Positions 17,139-26,808 are shown, counted from the first letter of the stretch. The stretch is DNA of 64,000 nucleotides from Bradyrhizobium sp. Tv2a-2 (GCF_000472425.1 NZ_AXAI01000001.1:62001-126000); one strand, 5' to 3'. Notes: generated by a model from the sequence alone, not told the origin. Numbers and translations are program-made.

Positions 17139-20100
17139 GACGCCTTCCGCAGCGAAATGGCGATGGAATTACGGCGCGTGACCCAGAGCGAGGCGTCATG
17201 CAAGCGGTTGAAGCAATCCTCGATCGCCGACAAGGCCATCGAATTTTCGCGCCCGAGAAAGGCGCGGACCTCGTCATTGCCCAGCGTCGCATCGTAATAG
17301 AGGTCGAACAGATGCGCCGGCACGGCATCCGCCAGATGCGCGAACGCCGCCATATGCTCCAGCGTCGCCGCGATCTCGGCAGCGCCACGAAATCCGTGAC
17401 GCATCATGCCGGCGATCCATGCGGGGTTGGCGGCTCGCGCGCGCACCACGCGGGCGATCTCCTCCGGCAGCGATCGCGCCTGCGGTGCGTCGGGACGGGT
17501 CGCGTCGAGATGGTAGAGCGATGGCACCGGCGCGCCGAGGCGTGCTGCGGCGGCTGCAGGGCCGGCCTCATGCGCGGCATAATCGGCGGCGAGCAGCAAA
17601 TCCGTCTCGGGCAGGTCTTGGATGTGCACGAAGGCGTCAGTGCCCCTGAGCCGCGCTTCGATGCCCGCGCGGTCCGGCTTCATCTCGCCATCCGCCGCAA
17701 ACGACCAGGACGAGGCCGCGAGCCACGCCTCACCCGCGGCATTGCGCGCCTCGCGCGTCAGCACATCGCGGGCGGCGAAGCCGCCGACGCCATATTGGCC
17801 GGGCCGCGGACCGAACACGCGTGCGCCGCGCCGCGCATATGGGTTCTCCTCGCCCTCGAAATCGCGCGCAGCCAGCGCGTCGGATGCCGCTTCGAACAGT
17901 TGCGCCAGATTTCCGAAGACATCGCGAAACAGGCCGGAGATGCGCAGCGTCACATCGATGCGGGGGCGGCCGAGCTGGGCAAGCGGAATGATCTCGTAGC
18001 CAATGAGGCGACCGCTCGCCCCGTCCCAGCACGGCGCAAGGCCTGCAAGCTGCAAGGCCATGGCGAACTCCTCGCCAGCAGTGCGCATGGTGGCCGAGCC
18101 CCAGAGATCGACCAGCAGGCGCTTCGGCCAGTCACCGTGATCCTGCAGATGCCGGCGCAGCAACTCCTCGGCCAGTTTCATCCCTTGCGCATGCGCGACG
18201 CGGGTCGGCACCGCGCGCGGATCGACCGCAAAGAGATTGCGCCCGGTCGGCAGCACATCGCGCCGTCCGCGGAATGGCGAGCCCGCCGGCCCCGGCGCGA
18301 CACGTTTCCCTTCGAGCGCATCGAGCAGTGCGCGGCGTTCGTCGTCGCCGCATTGGCCACGGCCGAGCACGTGCAGTCCGTCGCCGAACTGGCTTTCCTT
18401 CAAGTCGCAGACAAAGCGGTCAATGCGCGGGATCGCCTCAGCGGCAGAGGCGGAAGCGTCGAGACCAAGGTCCTGCTCCACACCCGCGGCGCGCGCCTCG
18501 TCGCGAATGGCGGCAACGAGGCGGCCACGACGCGCCGGATCGAGACCGTCGGCAGTCGAATATTCGTCGAGCAATTGCTCCAGCCGCACCAGATTGTCCG
18601 GCAATCGGCTCACGGCGAGCGGCGGCGGAAGATGGCCGATGGTGACGGCGGAAAGCCGCCGCTTGGCCTGCGCCGCCTCGCCCGGATCATTGACGATGAA
18701 GGGATAGATAGCGGGGAGATTGCCGGTCAACGCTTCTGGCCAGCAGGCCTCCGACAGCGCGACGGATTTGCCGGGCAGCCATTCCAGCGTGCCGTGCGCG
18801 CCCATATGGATCATCGCGTGGATGCCCTGGCTGCGGATCCAGAGATAGAACGCGACATAGGCGTGACGGGGAATGCGGGCGAGATCGTGATAATCGGCAT
18901 CACGGCTTGCGACGTCACCACGCTCCGGCTGCACTGCGATGATCGCGCGGCCACACCGGATCGCCGCAAAATGGAAATAGCCGTCAACGGCTTGTGGATC
19001 GTTCTCCGGCGCGCCCCAGGCGCCGGCGAGATCGTCCTGCAGCTGCTTCGACAGCGCAGCCAGCACCGCGCGGTAGTCGGCGATGCTCCAGGTCAATTTG
19101 TTGTCCTGCAGCGCATGCGCGAGCGGCACGCCAGGTTCGACGTCGAAGCCGCTTGCGCGAAGGTCCGATAGCAGCGCCCCGGTGGAGGCCAGCGCATCGA
19201 GCCCCACCGCATGCGCGATCTGGTGCGGGCGGCCGGGATAGCTGGAGAGGATAATGGCGAGACGCTTGTCACGGTTGGGCAACGCCGCAAGCCGTGACCA
19301 CGCCACGACGCGATCGACGACTGTATTGACGCGCGCGTGATCCGGCTGGTGCGCGGCCAGCGCGATTTGCAAATCTTCATCGCGCGCGCCTGGTGACTTG
19401 AAGCTGACGACGCCCGCGAAGATGCGGCCATCGACCTCCGGCAGCACCACATGCATCGCAAGATCGGCCGCCGACAGCCCGCGCAACGATGCCGCCCAAT
19501 CCTCACGCCGCGCAGTCGACAGCGCGACCTGAAACACCGGACAGGAGGCGCCATCGAACGGTGTTGCGCCATCATCGCCGATCGCCGAGAAGGCGGTGGC
19601 ATTGATGATAGCGGCAGGCGGCCGCTCTACAAAGCGGCCCTGCAGCCAGCCAGCGACGCCGTTACTCTTCAGCGAGGGCGCAAACGCGCCATAGGCATCA
19701 AAGCCCTTTTGCCTGAGTGCGGTGATCAACGCGTCGATTGGCGCTGTATCAGCCGCCGTGACATAGGCGCGATAGAAGGTGACCAGCGCATGCGGCCGGC
19801 CATCAGCTTGCGGCAGCGACAACAGCACGCTGCGCACGGGATCATAAAAGCCCATCTCGGGAACGGTCAGCTCGCCCAGCACCGGCCCAGCATAAAGCCC
19901 GGACGCCAACGCGAGCTGCGCGATTGCGGCCTGCGCGGCGACCGCACCACCGGCGTCGCACAGCGCCTTCAATTGCCGCAGCGTCGAGCGCGGCAGGGTC
20001 GAGAGCTCGTCGAGCCGGCGATCCTCGCGGCCGTCGGCGGGCAGCACGGCAAGCGCGATGCCGCGCTGTTTTGCCAGCGCGTGCAATGCTGCGAGGCCGT

Positions 20101-20383
20101 AAGCCCAATAGCTCTCGCCGCCGATCAGCCGCAGCAGCACGCCGCGCGCACGGGCAAGCGTGCGCTCGACATAGGTATCCACCGAAAGCGGATGCTTCAG
20201 GCTCGCGAGATTGGCGAGCCGCAGCGTCGGCAGGCTGTTGCGCCCACGCCGCCATCCCGCTGCAAAGGCCGCAAGGTCGCTGTCGGAGAACGAGAGCATG
20301 ACGAGATCGGCCGTATCCTGTGCAAGGTCGACAGGTACGGCGGTCTCCTCAAGCCCATGGCTCTCGCGAAAGACGACGTGCAT
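17135..20383 (-). CDS. cobN: Cobaltochelatase large subunit
   Basis: Large subunit of the ATP-dependent CobNST cobaltochelatase, which inserts cobalt into hydrogenobyrinate a,c-diamide. 1082 residues, shorter than the roughly 1275 of the Pseudomonas denitrificans protein as I recall it. N-terminal LVMLSFSDSDLAAFAAGW, the central GAHGTLEWLPGKSVALSEAC metal/substrate segment and LLVDLWGSATMRTAGEEFA are diagnostic CobN/BchH-type stretches. It starts 3 bp after cobW and overlaps cobG by four bases. The AAA+ partners CobS and CobT are not encoded here and must come from elsewhere. Confidence 0.95.
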   Translation of the reverse strand: MHVVFRESHGLEETAVPVDLAQDTADLVMLSFSDSDLAAFAAGWRRGRNSLPTLRLANLASLKHPLSVDTYVERTLARARGVLLRLIGGESYWAYGLAALHALAKQRGIALAVLPADGREDRRLDELSTLPRSTLRQLKALCDAGGAVAAQAAIAQLALASGLYAGPVLGELTVPEMGFYDPVRSVLLSLPQADGRPHALVTFYRAYVTAADTAPIDALITALRQKGFDAYGAFAPSLKSNGVAGWLQGRFVERPPAAIINATAFSAIGDDGATPFDGASCPVFQVALSTARREDWAASLRGLSAADLAMHVVLPEVDGRIFAGVVSFKSPGARDEDLQIALAAHQPDHARVNTVVDRVVAWSRLAALPNRDKRLAIILSSYPGRPHQIAHAVGLDALASTGALLSDLRASGFDVEPGVPLAHALQDNKLTWSIADYRAVLAALSKQLQDDLAGAWGAPENDPQAVDGYFHFAAIRCGRAIIAVQPERGDVASRDADYHDLARIPRHAYVAFYLWIRSQGIHAMIHMGAHGTLEWLPGKSVALSEACWPEALTGNLPAIYPFIVNDPGEAAQAKRRLSAVTIGHLPPPLAVSRLPDNLVRLEQLLDEYSTADGLDPARRGRLVAAIRDEARAAGVEQDLGLDASASAAEAIPRIDRFVCDLKESQFGDGLHVLGRGQCGDDERRALLDALEGKRVAPGPAGSPFRGRRDVLPTGRNLFAVDPRAVPTRVAHAQGMKLAEELLRRHLQDHGDWPKRLLVDLWGSATMRTAGEEFAMALQLAGLAPCWDGASGRLIGYEIIPLAQLGRPRIDVTLRISGLFRDVFGNLAQLFEAASDALAARDFEGEENPYARRGARVFGPRPGQYGVGGFAARDVLTREARNAAGEAWLAASSWSFAADGEMKPDRAGIEARLRGTDAFVHIQDLPETDLLLAADYAAHEAGPAAAAARLGAPVPSLYHLDATRPDAPQARSLPEEIARVVRARAANPAWIAGMMRHGFRGAAEIAATLEHMAAFAHLADAVPAHLFDLYYDATLGNDEVRAFLGRENSMALSAIEDCFNRLHDASLWVTRRNSIAISLRKAS

Positions 20384-20386
20384 CCC

Positions 20387-21421
20387 TTAAATTCCGAGCC
20401 CGGCCCTGATCGCCGCTTCGTCGATGTCGCCCTGCTCGCCGATCAGGACCAGCTTCGAGCAGCGCGGTGCCGCGCCCCAGGGCCGATCAAACTGGTGGCG
20501 CACGCGCTCGCCGACCGCCTGCAACAAGAGCCGCATCGGCTTGCCGGCGACCGCGAGATAGCCTTTCGCCCGCAGCACGTTGTGCTCGCGCGCGAGCCGT
20601 GCGACGGCACGGGTCAGCGAATCGATGTCGGTGATCTCAGGCAGCTCGATCACGACGGACGCAAAATCATCGTGCTCGTGATCCTCCTCGCCGTCGTGAT
20701 GCGAGGGTCGCGCGGCGAGATCGTCCTCGGCTGCCGCATTGAGGCCGAGAATGACCTGCGGATCGATGGCGCCATCGGTGACCGACAGCATCGGCAGCGG
20801 CCGCGGCGCTTCCGCGGCGATCACTTGCTTTGCGGCGGCAATGCCGGTCTCGCCCGCGAGATCGGCCTTGGTCAGCAGCACGATGTCGGCGCAGGCGATC
20901 TGGTCCTCGAACACCTCCGACAGCGGCGTCTCGTGATCGAGGCTTTCGTCGGCGGCGCGTTGCGCGTCGACCGCGGCCGGATCCGGCGCGAAGCGGCCGG
21001 CCGCGACAGCCTCGGCATCGGCAAGCGCAATGACGCCGTCAACCGTGATGCGCGACTTGATCTCCGGCCAGTCGAACGCCTTCAGAAGCGGCTTCGGCAG
21101 AGCAAGGCCCGAAGTCTCGATCAGGATGTGATCGGGCTGGACCTGCCGCGCCAGCAGGCTCTGCATGGTCGGGATGAATTCATCTGCGACCGTGCAGCAG
21201 ATACAGCCGTTGGCGAGCTCGACAATGTTCTCCTCGGGACAATTGGCGTCGGCGCAGGATTTCAGTATCTCGCCGTCGACGCCCTCGCTGCCGAACTCAT
21301 TGACCAGCACCGCGAGCTTCTTGCCATTGGCATTGGTCATGAGATGGCGGATCAGCGTGGTCTTGCCCGAGCCGAGAAAGCCGGTGATGACGGTAACAGG
21401 AATCTTGGCAAGCGATGTCAT
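20387..21421 (-). CDS. cobW: CobW GTPase / metallochaperone
   Basis: G3E-family P-loop GTPase of 344 residues, thought to deliver cobalt to the chelatase. The P-loop GFLGSGKTT lies at 14-22, the metal-binding GCICC at 72-76, the guanine-specificity motif LTKAD at about 194-198, and a His/Asp-rich stretch (HHDGEEDHEHDD) near 240. The C-terminal CobW domain follows (VLRAKGYLAVAGKPMRLLLQ). The start overlaps the preceding DUF1636 gene by four bases, and cobN begins 3 bp downstream. The position directly ahead of cobN supports a cobalt-handling role. Confidence 0.96.
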   Translation of the reverse strand: MTSLAKIPVTVITGFLGSGKTTLIRHLMTNANGKKLAVLVNEFGSEGVDGEILKSCADANCPEENIVELANGCICCTVADEFIPTMQSLLARQVQPDHILIETSGLALPKPLLKAFDWPEIKSRITVDGVIALADAEAVAAGRFAPDPAAVDAQRAADESLDHETPLSEVFEDQIACADIVLLTKADLAGETGIAAAKQVIAAEAPRPLPMLSVTDGAIDPQVILGLNAAAEDDLAARPSHHDGEEDHEHDDFASVVIELPEITDIDSLTRAVARLAREHNVLRAKGYLAVAGKPMRLLLQAVGERVRHQFDRPWGAAPRCSKLVLIGEQGDIDEAAIRAGLGI

Positions 21422-21792
21422 TCAGCGGCCTCGGGCAAAGCGGTCATGGGAGGAATGCGCGCAAGCGATTGCTTGCGGAAAATTTCGGGCCGCGAGCGCC
21501 ATGGCACGAGCCCGTCGGGCGCAGCCGCATAGGCCGCAGCGCCTGCGACGACATCACGCGCATTGGCCTCGGACAACCGGCCATAGACATAGGCCCAGCG
21601 GCCCGGCGCGCTCAGCGCGACCGAGCAGCCCTGGCTGCAGGCGGACAGGCACTCGACCGGCACCAGCTTGACGCCATCAGGCACGCCCGTCTCGACGATG
21701 GCGTCGCGCAAGCGCGCGCCAGGCGTGGGCTCGCCCTCCGGAATGGTTTGACCTGCGCGGCAGGTAATGCAGACGTGAAGCGTGACCGCCAT
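21418..21792 (-). CDS. DUF1636 small cysteine-rich protein, first gene of the cob operon
   Basis: 124-residue protein resembling a thioredoxin-like [2Fe-2S] ferredoxin. The cysteines occur as CITCRAG near residue 7 and CLSACSQGC near residue 50, the spacing expected for a four-cysteine cluster or metal site. It also has the WAYVYGRL segment of the family. The start is set by an ATG after GGGAAGGCGAA; a longer frame upstream runs into the riboswitch. It is the first gene behind the riboswitch and overlaps cobW by four bases, so a role in cobalt or iron-sulfur supply for cobalamin synthesis is likely. The exact role is unknown to me. Confidence 0.85.
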   Translation of the reverse strand: MAVTLHVCITCRAGQTIPEGEPTPGARLRDAIVETGVPDGVKLVPVECLSACSQGCSVALSAPGRWAYVYGRLSEANARDVVAGAAAYAAAPDGLVPWRSRPEIFRKQSLARIPPMTALPEAAE

Positions 21793-21833
21793 TTCGCCTT
21801 CCCAATTGATATCGGCGGAGGCGATGAGGCAGA

Positions 21834-21854
21834 CGAACCGGCATGACCGGTTCG
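21834..21854 (-). promoter_or_regulatory. Leader hairpin between riboswitch and first gene
   Basis: Perfect 8-bp stem (CGAACCGG / CCGGTTCG) with a 5-nt loop in the leader, 42 bp before the DUF1636 start. No run of U follows, so it does not look like a classic intrinsic terminator. It may be part of the riboswitch expression platform or a Rho-related structure. Confidence 0.45.
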
Positions 21855-21902
21855 TTCCCCGTCGCGGAACACCCCGTCCGCCGGTCGTCCAAAAACACGC
21901 GC

Positions 21903-22083
21903 TGGCAGGTCTCCCGGCTTGCGGAGCAGGACACATCGGTCCTCCGACCCCAGCCTTCCCGAATCCCCTGGGGGATATCAGTGGCGAGTTGGGATCTCTC
22001 CGGTCACGGTCGCGGGGGCGGCTGCTTTTCGGGCGATTTAAGCCCTATCGCATTCCCTCTTCGCCTGTCATAGGACAGGAACC
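21903..22083 (-). promoter_or_regulatory. Cobalamin riboswitch
   Basis: Read on the minus strand the segment shows the conserved order of the adenosylcobalamin aptamer: GGTTCC opening, GAAGAGGGAAT, then GCAGCCGCCCCCGCGACCGT, GGGAAGG, and the closing B12 box AGCCGGGAGACCTGCC at 21905-21920. The box lies 110 nt before the DUF1636-cobW-cobN operon on the same strand, so bound cobalamin should shut that operon down. The aptamer is antisense to the leader of the divergent cobO gene, and both promoters must lie between about 22084 and 22138 or overlap the aptamer. Confidence 0.93.
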
Positions 22084-22138
22084 AGCGCGGAGCGACCATT
22101 CGCCCAAGCGTGTGACTTGTCAAGCCGAAGGAGTGAAC

Positions 22139-22792
22139 ATGGCTCCCGATCATGATCTGGCCGAGGAAACCGACGATAAGACATCCGATTCCCTCGACGC
22201 GCGCCACGCCGCCAAAATGGCCAAGAAGAAGGCCGCGCGCGATCGCATCATGGCGGAGAAGAGCGGCGAGAAGGGCCTGATCATCGTCCACACCGGCGCC
22301 GGCAAGGGAAAATCCTCTTCTGCCTTCGGCATGATCGTCCGCTGTGTCGCTCATGGCTTTCCGTGCGCGGTCGTGCAGTTCATCAAGGGCGCCTGGGATA
22401 CCGGCGAGCGGCGGCTGCTGACCGGCCATTTCGGCGAGCTCTGCCAATTCCACGCCATGGGTGAAGGCTTTACCTGGGAGACGCAGGATCGCGCCCGCGA
22501 CATCGCCGCCGCGAAAGCCGGCTGGGAAAAAGCAAAGGAGCTGATCAGCGATGCGCATTTGCGCATGGTCGTGCTCGACGAGATCAACATCGCCTTGCGC
22601 TACGACTATCTCGACATCAACGAGGTCGTGGAATTCCTGCGCGAGTCGAAGCCGCCGCTCACCCATGTCGTGCTCACCGGGCGAAACGCAAAGCAGGAGC
22701 TGATCGATCTCGCCGACCTCGTCACGGAAATGACGCTGGTCAAGCATCCTTTCCGCTCCGGCATCAAGGCGCAGCCGGGCGTCGAGTTCTGA
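22139..22792 (+). CDS. cobO: Cob(I)yrinic acid a,c-diamide adenosyltransferase
   Basis: CobA/CobO-type ATP:corrinoid adenosyltransferase, 217 residues. A charged N-terminal helix ([17 protein letters not shown]) precedes the P-loop [14 protein letters not shown] at about 51-64. [17 protein letters not shown] and [14 protein letters not shown] follow, all signature segments. The ATG follows AAGGAGTGAAC, a good ribosome site; an open frame extends upstream through the riboswitch region but carries no homology. It is divergent from the riboswitch operon and 19 bp ahead of cobQ, forming a separate unit. Confidence 0.96.
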   Translation: MAPDHDLAEETDDKTSDSLDARHAAKMAKKKAARDRIMAEKSGEKGLIIVHTGAGKGKSSSAFGMIVRCVAHGFPCAVVQFIKGAWDTGERRLLTGHFGELCQFHAMGEGFTWETQDRARDIAAAKAGWEKAKELISDAHLRMVVLDEINIALRYDYLDINEVVEFLRESKPPLTHVVLTGRNAKQELIDLADLVTEMTLVKHPFRSGIKAQPGVEF

Positions 22793-22811
22793 TTCTTGCG
22801 ACCGGCTTGCC

Positions 22812-24260
22812 ATGGCGCGCGCATTGATGATCCAGGGAGCGGGCTCCGACGTCGGCAAGTCGCTTGTTGTCGCGGGCCTTGCACGTCTCGCGACGCGCCG
22901 GGGTCTCCGTGTGCGCCCCTTCAAGCCACAGAACATGTCGAACAATGCGGCGGTCACCGACGATGGCGGCGAGATCGGCCGCGCGCAGGCGCTGCAGGCG
23001 CTCGCGGCCGGCATCGCACCGCATACGGACATGAACCCGGTACTGCTGAAGCCTGAGACCGATGTCGGCGCGCAGGTGGTCGTGCAGGGCCGCCGCGTCG
23101 CGACCTTGCGCGCGCGCGATTACGCAAAAATGAAGCCATCGCTCATGCCGGCGGTGCTGGAAAGCTTTGAGCGCCTGAAGGCGCAGGCCGACCTCGTGCT
23201 GGTCGAGGGCGCCGGCAGCCCCGCCGAGGTCAATTTGCGCGCCAACGACATTGCCAATATGGGCTTTGCGCGCCGCGCCGACGTTCCTGTCGTCATCGTC
23301 GGCGATATCGATCGCGGCGGGGTGATCGCGCAGCTCGTCGGCATCAGAAGCGTGATCGACCCGGATGATGCTGCAATGATCACGGGCTTCATCATCAACA
23401 AATTTCGCGGCGATCCCACGTTGTTCGACGACGGCTACAGGTTGATCGAGACCCGCACCGGCTGGCGCGGCTTTGGCGTGCTGCCGTATTTTCCGCGCGC
23501 CACGGAGCTGCCGGCGGAGGACGCACTCGGACTTTCTGACGCGCGTAAGCCCGGCCGCTGCAAGATCGCCTTCCTGGCGCTGTCGCGGATCGCCAATTTC
23601 GACGATCTCGATCCGCTCAAGCTCGAGCCCGATGTCGATCTCGTGATGGTGCGCCCCGGCGAAGCCATTCCGGGCGATGCGAGGCTTGTGATCCTCCCGG
23701 GCGCCAAATCGACGCGCGGCGATCTCGATTTCCTGCGCGCGCAGGGCTGGGACATTGATCTCGCCGCCCATCATCGCCGTGGCGGCCATGTGCTCGGCAT
23801 TTGTGGCGGCTATCAGATGCTGGGCAAAAGCGTCGCCGACCCCGACGGCATCGAGGGACCACCCGGCGAGACGCCAGGGCTCGGCCTGCTCGATGTCGCA
23901 ACCGTGATGACCCAGGAAAAGGCGCTGACGCGTGTCAGCGCCGTACATGCGGCGACGGGCGCCGCGCTCGATGCCTACGAGATCCACATCGGCCGCAGCG
24001 AAGGTAACGACCTCGCGCAACCGTTTTCCTTCATCGACGGGCAGCCCGAAGGCGCCGTGTCGGCCGACGGCCTCGTCCACGGCACCTATCTCCACGGCCT
24101 CTTCACATCGGACACTTTCCGCCGCGCCTACCTCGCGCGGCTCGGTGTGGAAGCTTCGGGCGAGCACTACCGCGCCAGGGTCGAGAGCGCGCTCGACGCG
24201 CTCGCGGATCACATCGAGAAGCATCTCAATGTGGATGGTTTGTTACAGTTAGCGCGATAA
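22812..24260 (+). CDS. cobQ: Cobyric acid synthase
   Basis: Glutamine-dependent enzyme amidating side chains b, d, e and g of adenosylcobyrinate a,c-diamide. 482 residues. The N-terminal P-loop-like [20 protein letters not shown], followed by the invariant [14 protein letters not shown], identifies CobQ. The C-terminal glutaminase domain has the nucleophile in [13 protein letters not shown] and the histidine in [11 protein letters not shown]. Its 3' end overlaps the convergent threonine-phosphate decarboxylase gene by 12 bp. Confidence 0.97.
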   Translation: MARALMIQGAGSDVGKSLVVAGLARLATRRGLRVRPFKPQNMSNNAAVTDDGGEIGRAQALQALAAGIAPHTDMNPVLLKPETDVGAQVVVQGRRVATLRARDYAKMKPSLMPAVLESFERLKAQADLVLVEGAGSPAEVNLRANDIANMGFARRADVPVVIVGDIDRGGVIAQLVGIRSVIDPDDAAMITGFIINKFRGDPTLFDDGYRLIETRTGWRGFGVLPYFPRATELPAEDALGLSDARKPGRCKIAFLALSRIANFDDLDPLKLEPDVDLVMVRPGEAIPGDARLVILPGAKSTRGDLDFLRAQGWDIDLAAHHRRGGHVLGICGGYQMLGKSVADPDGIEGPPGETPGLGLLDVATVMTQEKALTRVSAVHAATGAALDAYEIHIGRSEGNDLAQPFSFIDGQPEGAVSADGLVHGTYLHGLFTSDTFRRAYLARLGVEASGEHYRARVESALDALADHIEKHLNVDGLLQLAR

Positions 24261-25214
24261 CGCCGCGTCCAGTCTCTGCCATTCCGTCTCGTCGCCCGGC
24301 AGTCCCAGACGCAGCCAGGACGGCATGTCCCGGAACACGCGCGACCAGATTTGCGCGCGCGCCATCCGCTCCTGCGCGAGCAGGCCATCGCCAGCCTCAT
24401 AGAGCCGAAACAACGGCGTGCCGCCGATCAACTCCCAGCCTGCCGCCTGCGCGAGCCTATCCTGCCGCCTAGCGTCATGAAACAGGCGTGCGCGCGTCTC
24501 ACTCGCCCAGGTCTGGTCGAGCAGCGCAACGCGGCCGATCTCAATGGCAACGCCCGAGATCGGCCACGGCCCTGCGATGCTTGCGAGCGCGGCGATATCG
24601 GTCTCGCTGCCGAGCACGAAGCCGAGCCTTAGTCCGGCAAGCCCATAGAATTTGCCGAACGAGCGCAGGATCAGAAATCCCGGCCGCCCCGCCTGCGGGG
24701 CGAGCGACAATTCGGGCGTGGTATCGACAAAGCTCTCGTCGATGACCAGCCGGCCGACGCGCGATGCCAGCGCCAGCAGCGCTTCCGGATCATGGCGCTG
24801 ACCATCGGGGTTGTTCGGATTGACGACAATAGCAAGATCAGCGCCCACGAGCGCGTCAAGATCGGCGACGTACTCCACGGTCCAGCCAGCCCCACGCAGC
24901 ACATGGCCGAACTCGCCATAGGTCGGCGCGAGAATTCTGGCGCTGCCTGGCGGGGCCAGCCGCGGCAACATCTGGATCGCCGCCTGCGCGCCGGCGGTGG
25001 CGAGCAACGGCGCGGTGGTGCGATAGGCCTGGCGCGCCGCCTCATGCAGGCTTTCGATCTCGGCGCGCGACGGCAGCGCATGCCAATGATGCACCGGCAG
25101 TTGCGGCACAGGATAGGGCCGCCGATTGATGCCGGTGGACAGATCGACCCAGTCCGCAAGCCGGCCGCCAAAGCGCGCGCGCGCAACATCGAGATTTCCG
25201 CCATGGTCGATCAT
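24249..25214 (-). CDS. cobD: Threonine-phosphate decarboxylase
   Basis: PLP enzyme of the aminotransferase I/II fold that makes (R)-1-amino-2-propanol O-phosphate, the arm linking corrin ring and nucleotide loop (called CobC in Pseudomonas denitrificans). 321 residues from [17 protein letters not shown]. Signatures are [15 protein letters not shown] at 132-138, the PLP Asp in LVIDESF and the Schiff-base lysine at about 188 in [14 protein letters not shown]. It lies 10 bp downstream of cbiB on the same strand, and those two proteins act together. The 3' end overlaps cobQ by 12 bp. Confidence 0.95.
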   Translation of the reverse strand: MIDHGGNLDVARARFGGRLADWVDLSTGINRRPYPVPQLPVHHWHALPSRAEIESLHEAARQAYRTTAPLLATAGAQAAIQMLPRLAPPGSARILAPTYGEFGHVLRGAGWTVEYVADLDALVGADLAIVVNPNNPDGQRHDPEALLALASRVGRLVIDESFVDTTPELSLAPQAGRPGFLILRSFGKFYGLAGLRLGFVLGSETDIAALASIAGPWPISGVAIEIGRVALLDQTWASETRARLFHDARRQDRLAQAAGWELIGGTPLFRLYEAGDGLLAQERMARAQIWSRVFRDMPSWLRLGLPGDETEWQRLDAALSR

Positions 25215-25224
25215 GGGCGAAGGC

Positions 25225-26166
25225 TTACACCAGGGCGAGGATGAGAAGAAGGGCCGCGAACAGCCCCATCGCGCGACCATAGAGTTTCAGCGCCAGCGCG
25301 ACATCGCCGCCGGCGGGATCGCGGGCCGCTTCATTGAGCCATGGCTCCTTCGCCAGTTCGCCGTCATAGACGCGCGGCCCGCACAGCCGCACCGAAAGCG
25401 CCCCCGCGACCGCGGCCTCCGGCCAGCCGGCATTGATCGACCGGTGATGGCGCGCATCGCGCCACATGCAGGCAAGCGCGTCAGGCAGCCGTGATGAGGC
25501 AAAAGCGAATAACAGCCCGGTGAGGCGCGCCGGCACCAGATTGGCGACGTCGTCGATGCGGGCGGCGGCCCAGCCGAACGCCTCGTGCCGCGCGTCGCGA
25601 TGGCCGATCATGGAATCGAGCGTGTTGATCGCCTTGTAGCCGACGATACCGGGCAGTCCGAACAGCACGCCCCAGACAATCGGCGCCACCACGCCATCGG
25701 AAGTGTTCTCGGCCAGGCTCTCGATCGCCGCGCGCGCGATGCCGGCTTCATCAAGCTTGGTCGGATCGCGCCCCACGATCATCGACACGGCGCGGCGCGC
25801 GCCGTCCACATCGCCGGCCTGCAACGGCTTGGCGACGGCGGCGACATGCTCGTGAAGCGAGCGTAGCGCGACAAAGGGCCACGCAAGGATCCCGACCAGC
25901 AGGATGCGCAGCCAGCCGGGCGAGATCAAAGCTTGCAGCGCGAAGGCCGCCACGCTTGCAAGCGCGATCACCGACAAAGCGGCGGCCACGCCCGCGACAC
26001 GGCGTGCACCGAAGGTGTCGCCATCCCTGTTCCAGCGATGATCCAGCGCTCCGATCAGCCGGCCGAGCCAGGTGACCGGATGGCCGATACGTGCGTAGAG
26101 CGCGCCGGGCCAGCCTGCGACGCCGTCGATGACCATCGCCAGAATCATGGCAGCCGCAAAATCCAA
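25225..26166 (-). CDS. cbiB: Adenosylcobinamide-phosphate synthase
   Basis: Integral membrane enzyme attaching the aminopropanol arm to adenosylcobyric acid (CobD in Pseudomonas denitrificans). 313 residues with hydrophobic helices at the N-terminus, around 60-100 and at the C-terminus (LFAALLLILALV). Family segments are HPVTWLGRLIGALD, IVGRDPTKLDEAGIARAAIE, SLAENTSDGVVAPIVW and INTLDSMIGHRD. It is followed by cobD in one transcript and is divergent from cobU; the 135-bp space between them must hold two promoters. No riboswitch is recognisable there. Confidence 0.96.
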   Translation of the reverse strand: MDFAAAMILAMVIDGVAGWPGALYARIGHPVTWLGRLIGALDHRWNRDGDTFGARRVAGVAAALSVIALASVAAFALQALISPGWLRILLVGILAWPFVALRSLHEHVAAVAKPLQAGDVDGARRAVSMIVGRDPTKLDEAGIARAAIESLAENTSDGVVAPIVWGVLFGLPGIVGYKAINTLDSMIGHRDARHEAFGWAAARIDDVANLVPARLTGLLFAFASSRLPDALACMWRDARHHRSINAGWPEAAVAGALSVRLCGPRVYDGELAKEPWLNEAARDPAGGDVALALKLYGRAMGLFAALLLILALV

Positions 26167-26301
26167 GTCACGCTCCCCTGGTATCCGCCCCCCTCTCTGC
26201 GCGAGAAGGCATCCTCAACGCAAGCCTCCCGTGCTCCGCGAATTAGTCCTTTGTCATCGCGCGCGGAATGGATTACTGCCGTCTGGTGCAGTGGAGGAGA
26301 C

Positions 26302-26805
26302 ATGCCAACCATCCTGGTTACGGGCGGAGCGCGGTCGGGCAAGAGCACGCGGGCGGAGACGCGCGCGCAGGATTTTGCCGGCAGGCCGGTCTACATCGCG
26401 ACCGCCGAAGGGTTCGATCACGAGATGCGCGAGCGGATCGCAAAACACCGCGCGCGCCGCGGCAATGAGTGGATCGAGCATGAGACGCCGCTGGAGCTGG
26501 TGGCGGCGCTGAACGCAACGGACGGCGGCGGCGCGCGGCTGGTCGATTGCCTGACGCTCTGGCTCTCAAACCTCATGCACGAGGGGCGCGATTGGACGAA
26601 GGAAGCGGCAGCGCTGGTCGAGGCGCTGAAAGCGCAACGCAGCCCGGTCGTGCTGGTTACCAACGAGGTCGGCTCCGGCATCGTGCCTGACAATGCGCTG
26701 GCGCGCGAGTTCCGCGATGCCGCAGGCTTCCTCAACCAGATGATCGCGCGTGCCGCCGACGAGGTCGAGCTCGTGGTCGCGGGACTGCCGATGCGGGTGA
26801 AGTAG
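26302..26805 (+). CDS. cobU: Adenosylcobinamide kinase / guanylyltransferase
   Basis: Bifunctional enzyme phosphorylating adenosylcobinamide and transferring GMP (CobP in Pseudomonas denitrificans). 167 residues, normal length. The P-loop VTGGARSGKSTRAE lies at about 7-20. IAKHRARRGNEW carries the guanylated-histidine region, with the LVDCLTLWLSNLM and TNEVGSGIVP signatures further on. The ATG follows GGAGGAGAC, a strong ribosome site. cobS starts 3 bp after the stop, so the two genes for nucleotide-loop assembly are coupled. Confidence 0.96.
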   Translation: MPTILVTGGARSGKSTRAETRAQDFAGRPVYIATAEGFDHEMRERIAKHRARRGNEWIEHETPLELVAALNATDGGGARLVDCLTLWLSNLMHEGRDWTKEAAALVEALKAQRSPVVLVTNEVGSGIVPDNALAREFRDAAGFLNQMIARAADEVELVVAGLPMRVK

Positions 26806-26808
26806 CGC

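Noticed and set aside
17198..19171. 657-codon plus-strand open frame opposite cobN
   Set aside because: GC-rich codon bias keeps antisense frames open; composition is His/Arg/Asp-rich with no motif, while the minus strand is unmistakably CobN.
19451..21532. 693-codon plus-strand open frame opposite cobN/cobW
   Set aside because: Same antisense artefact across two well-supported genes; no ribosome site or homology.
21782..22138. N-terminal extension of cobO through the riboswitch region
   Set aside because: No CobO homology before the ATG at 22139, which has a strong AAGGAG site; the upstream sequence is the antisense of the aptamer.
26167..26301. Second cobalamin riboswitch between cbiB and cobU
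   Set aside because: Only 135 bp and no B12 box or GCCCCCGC core on either strand.
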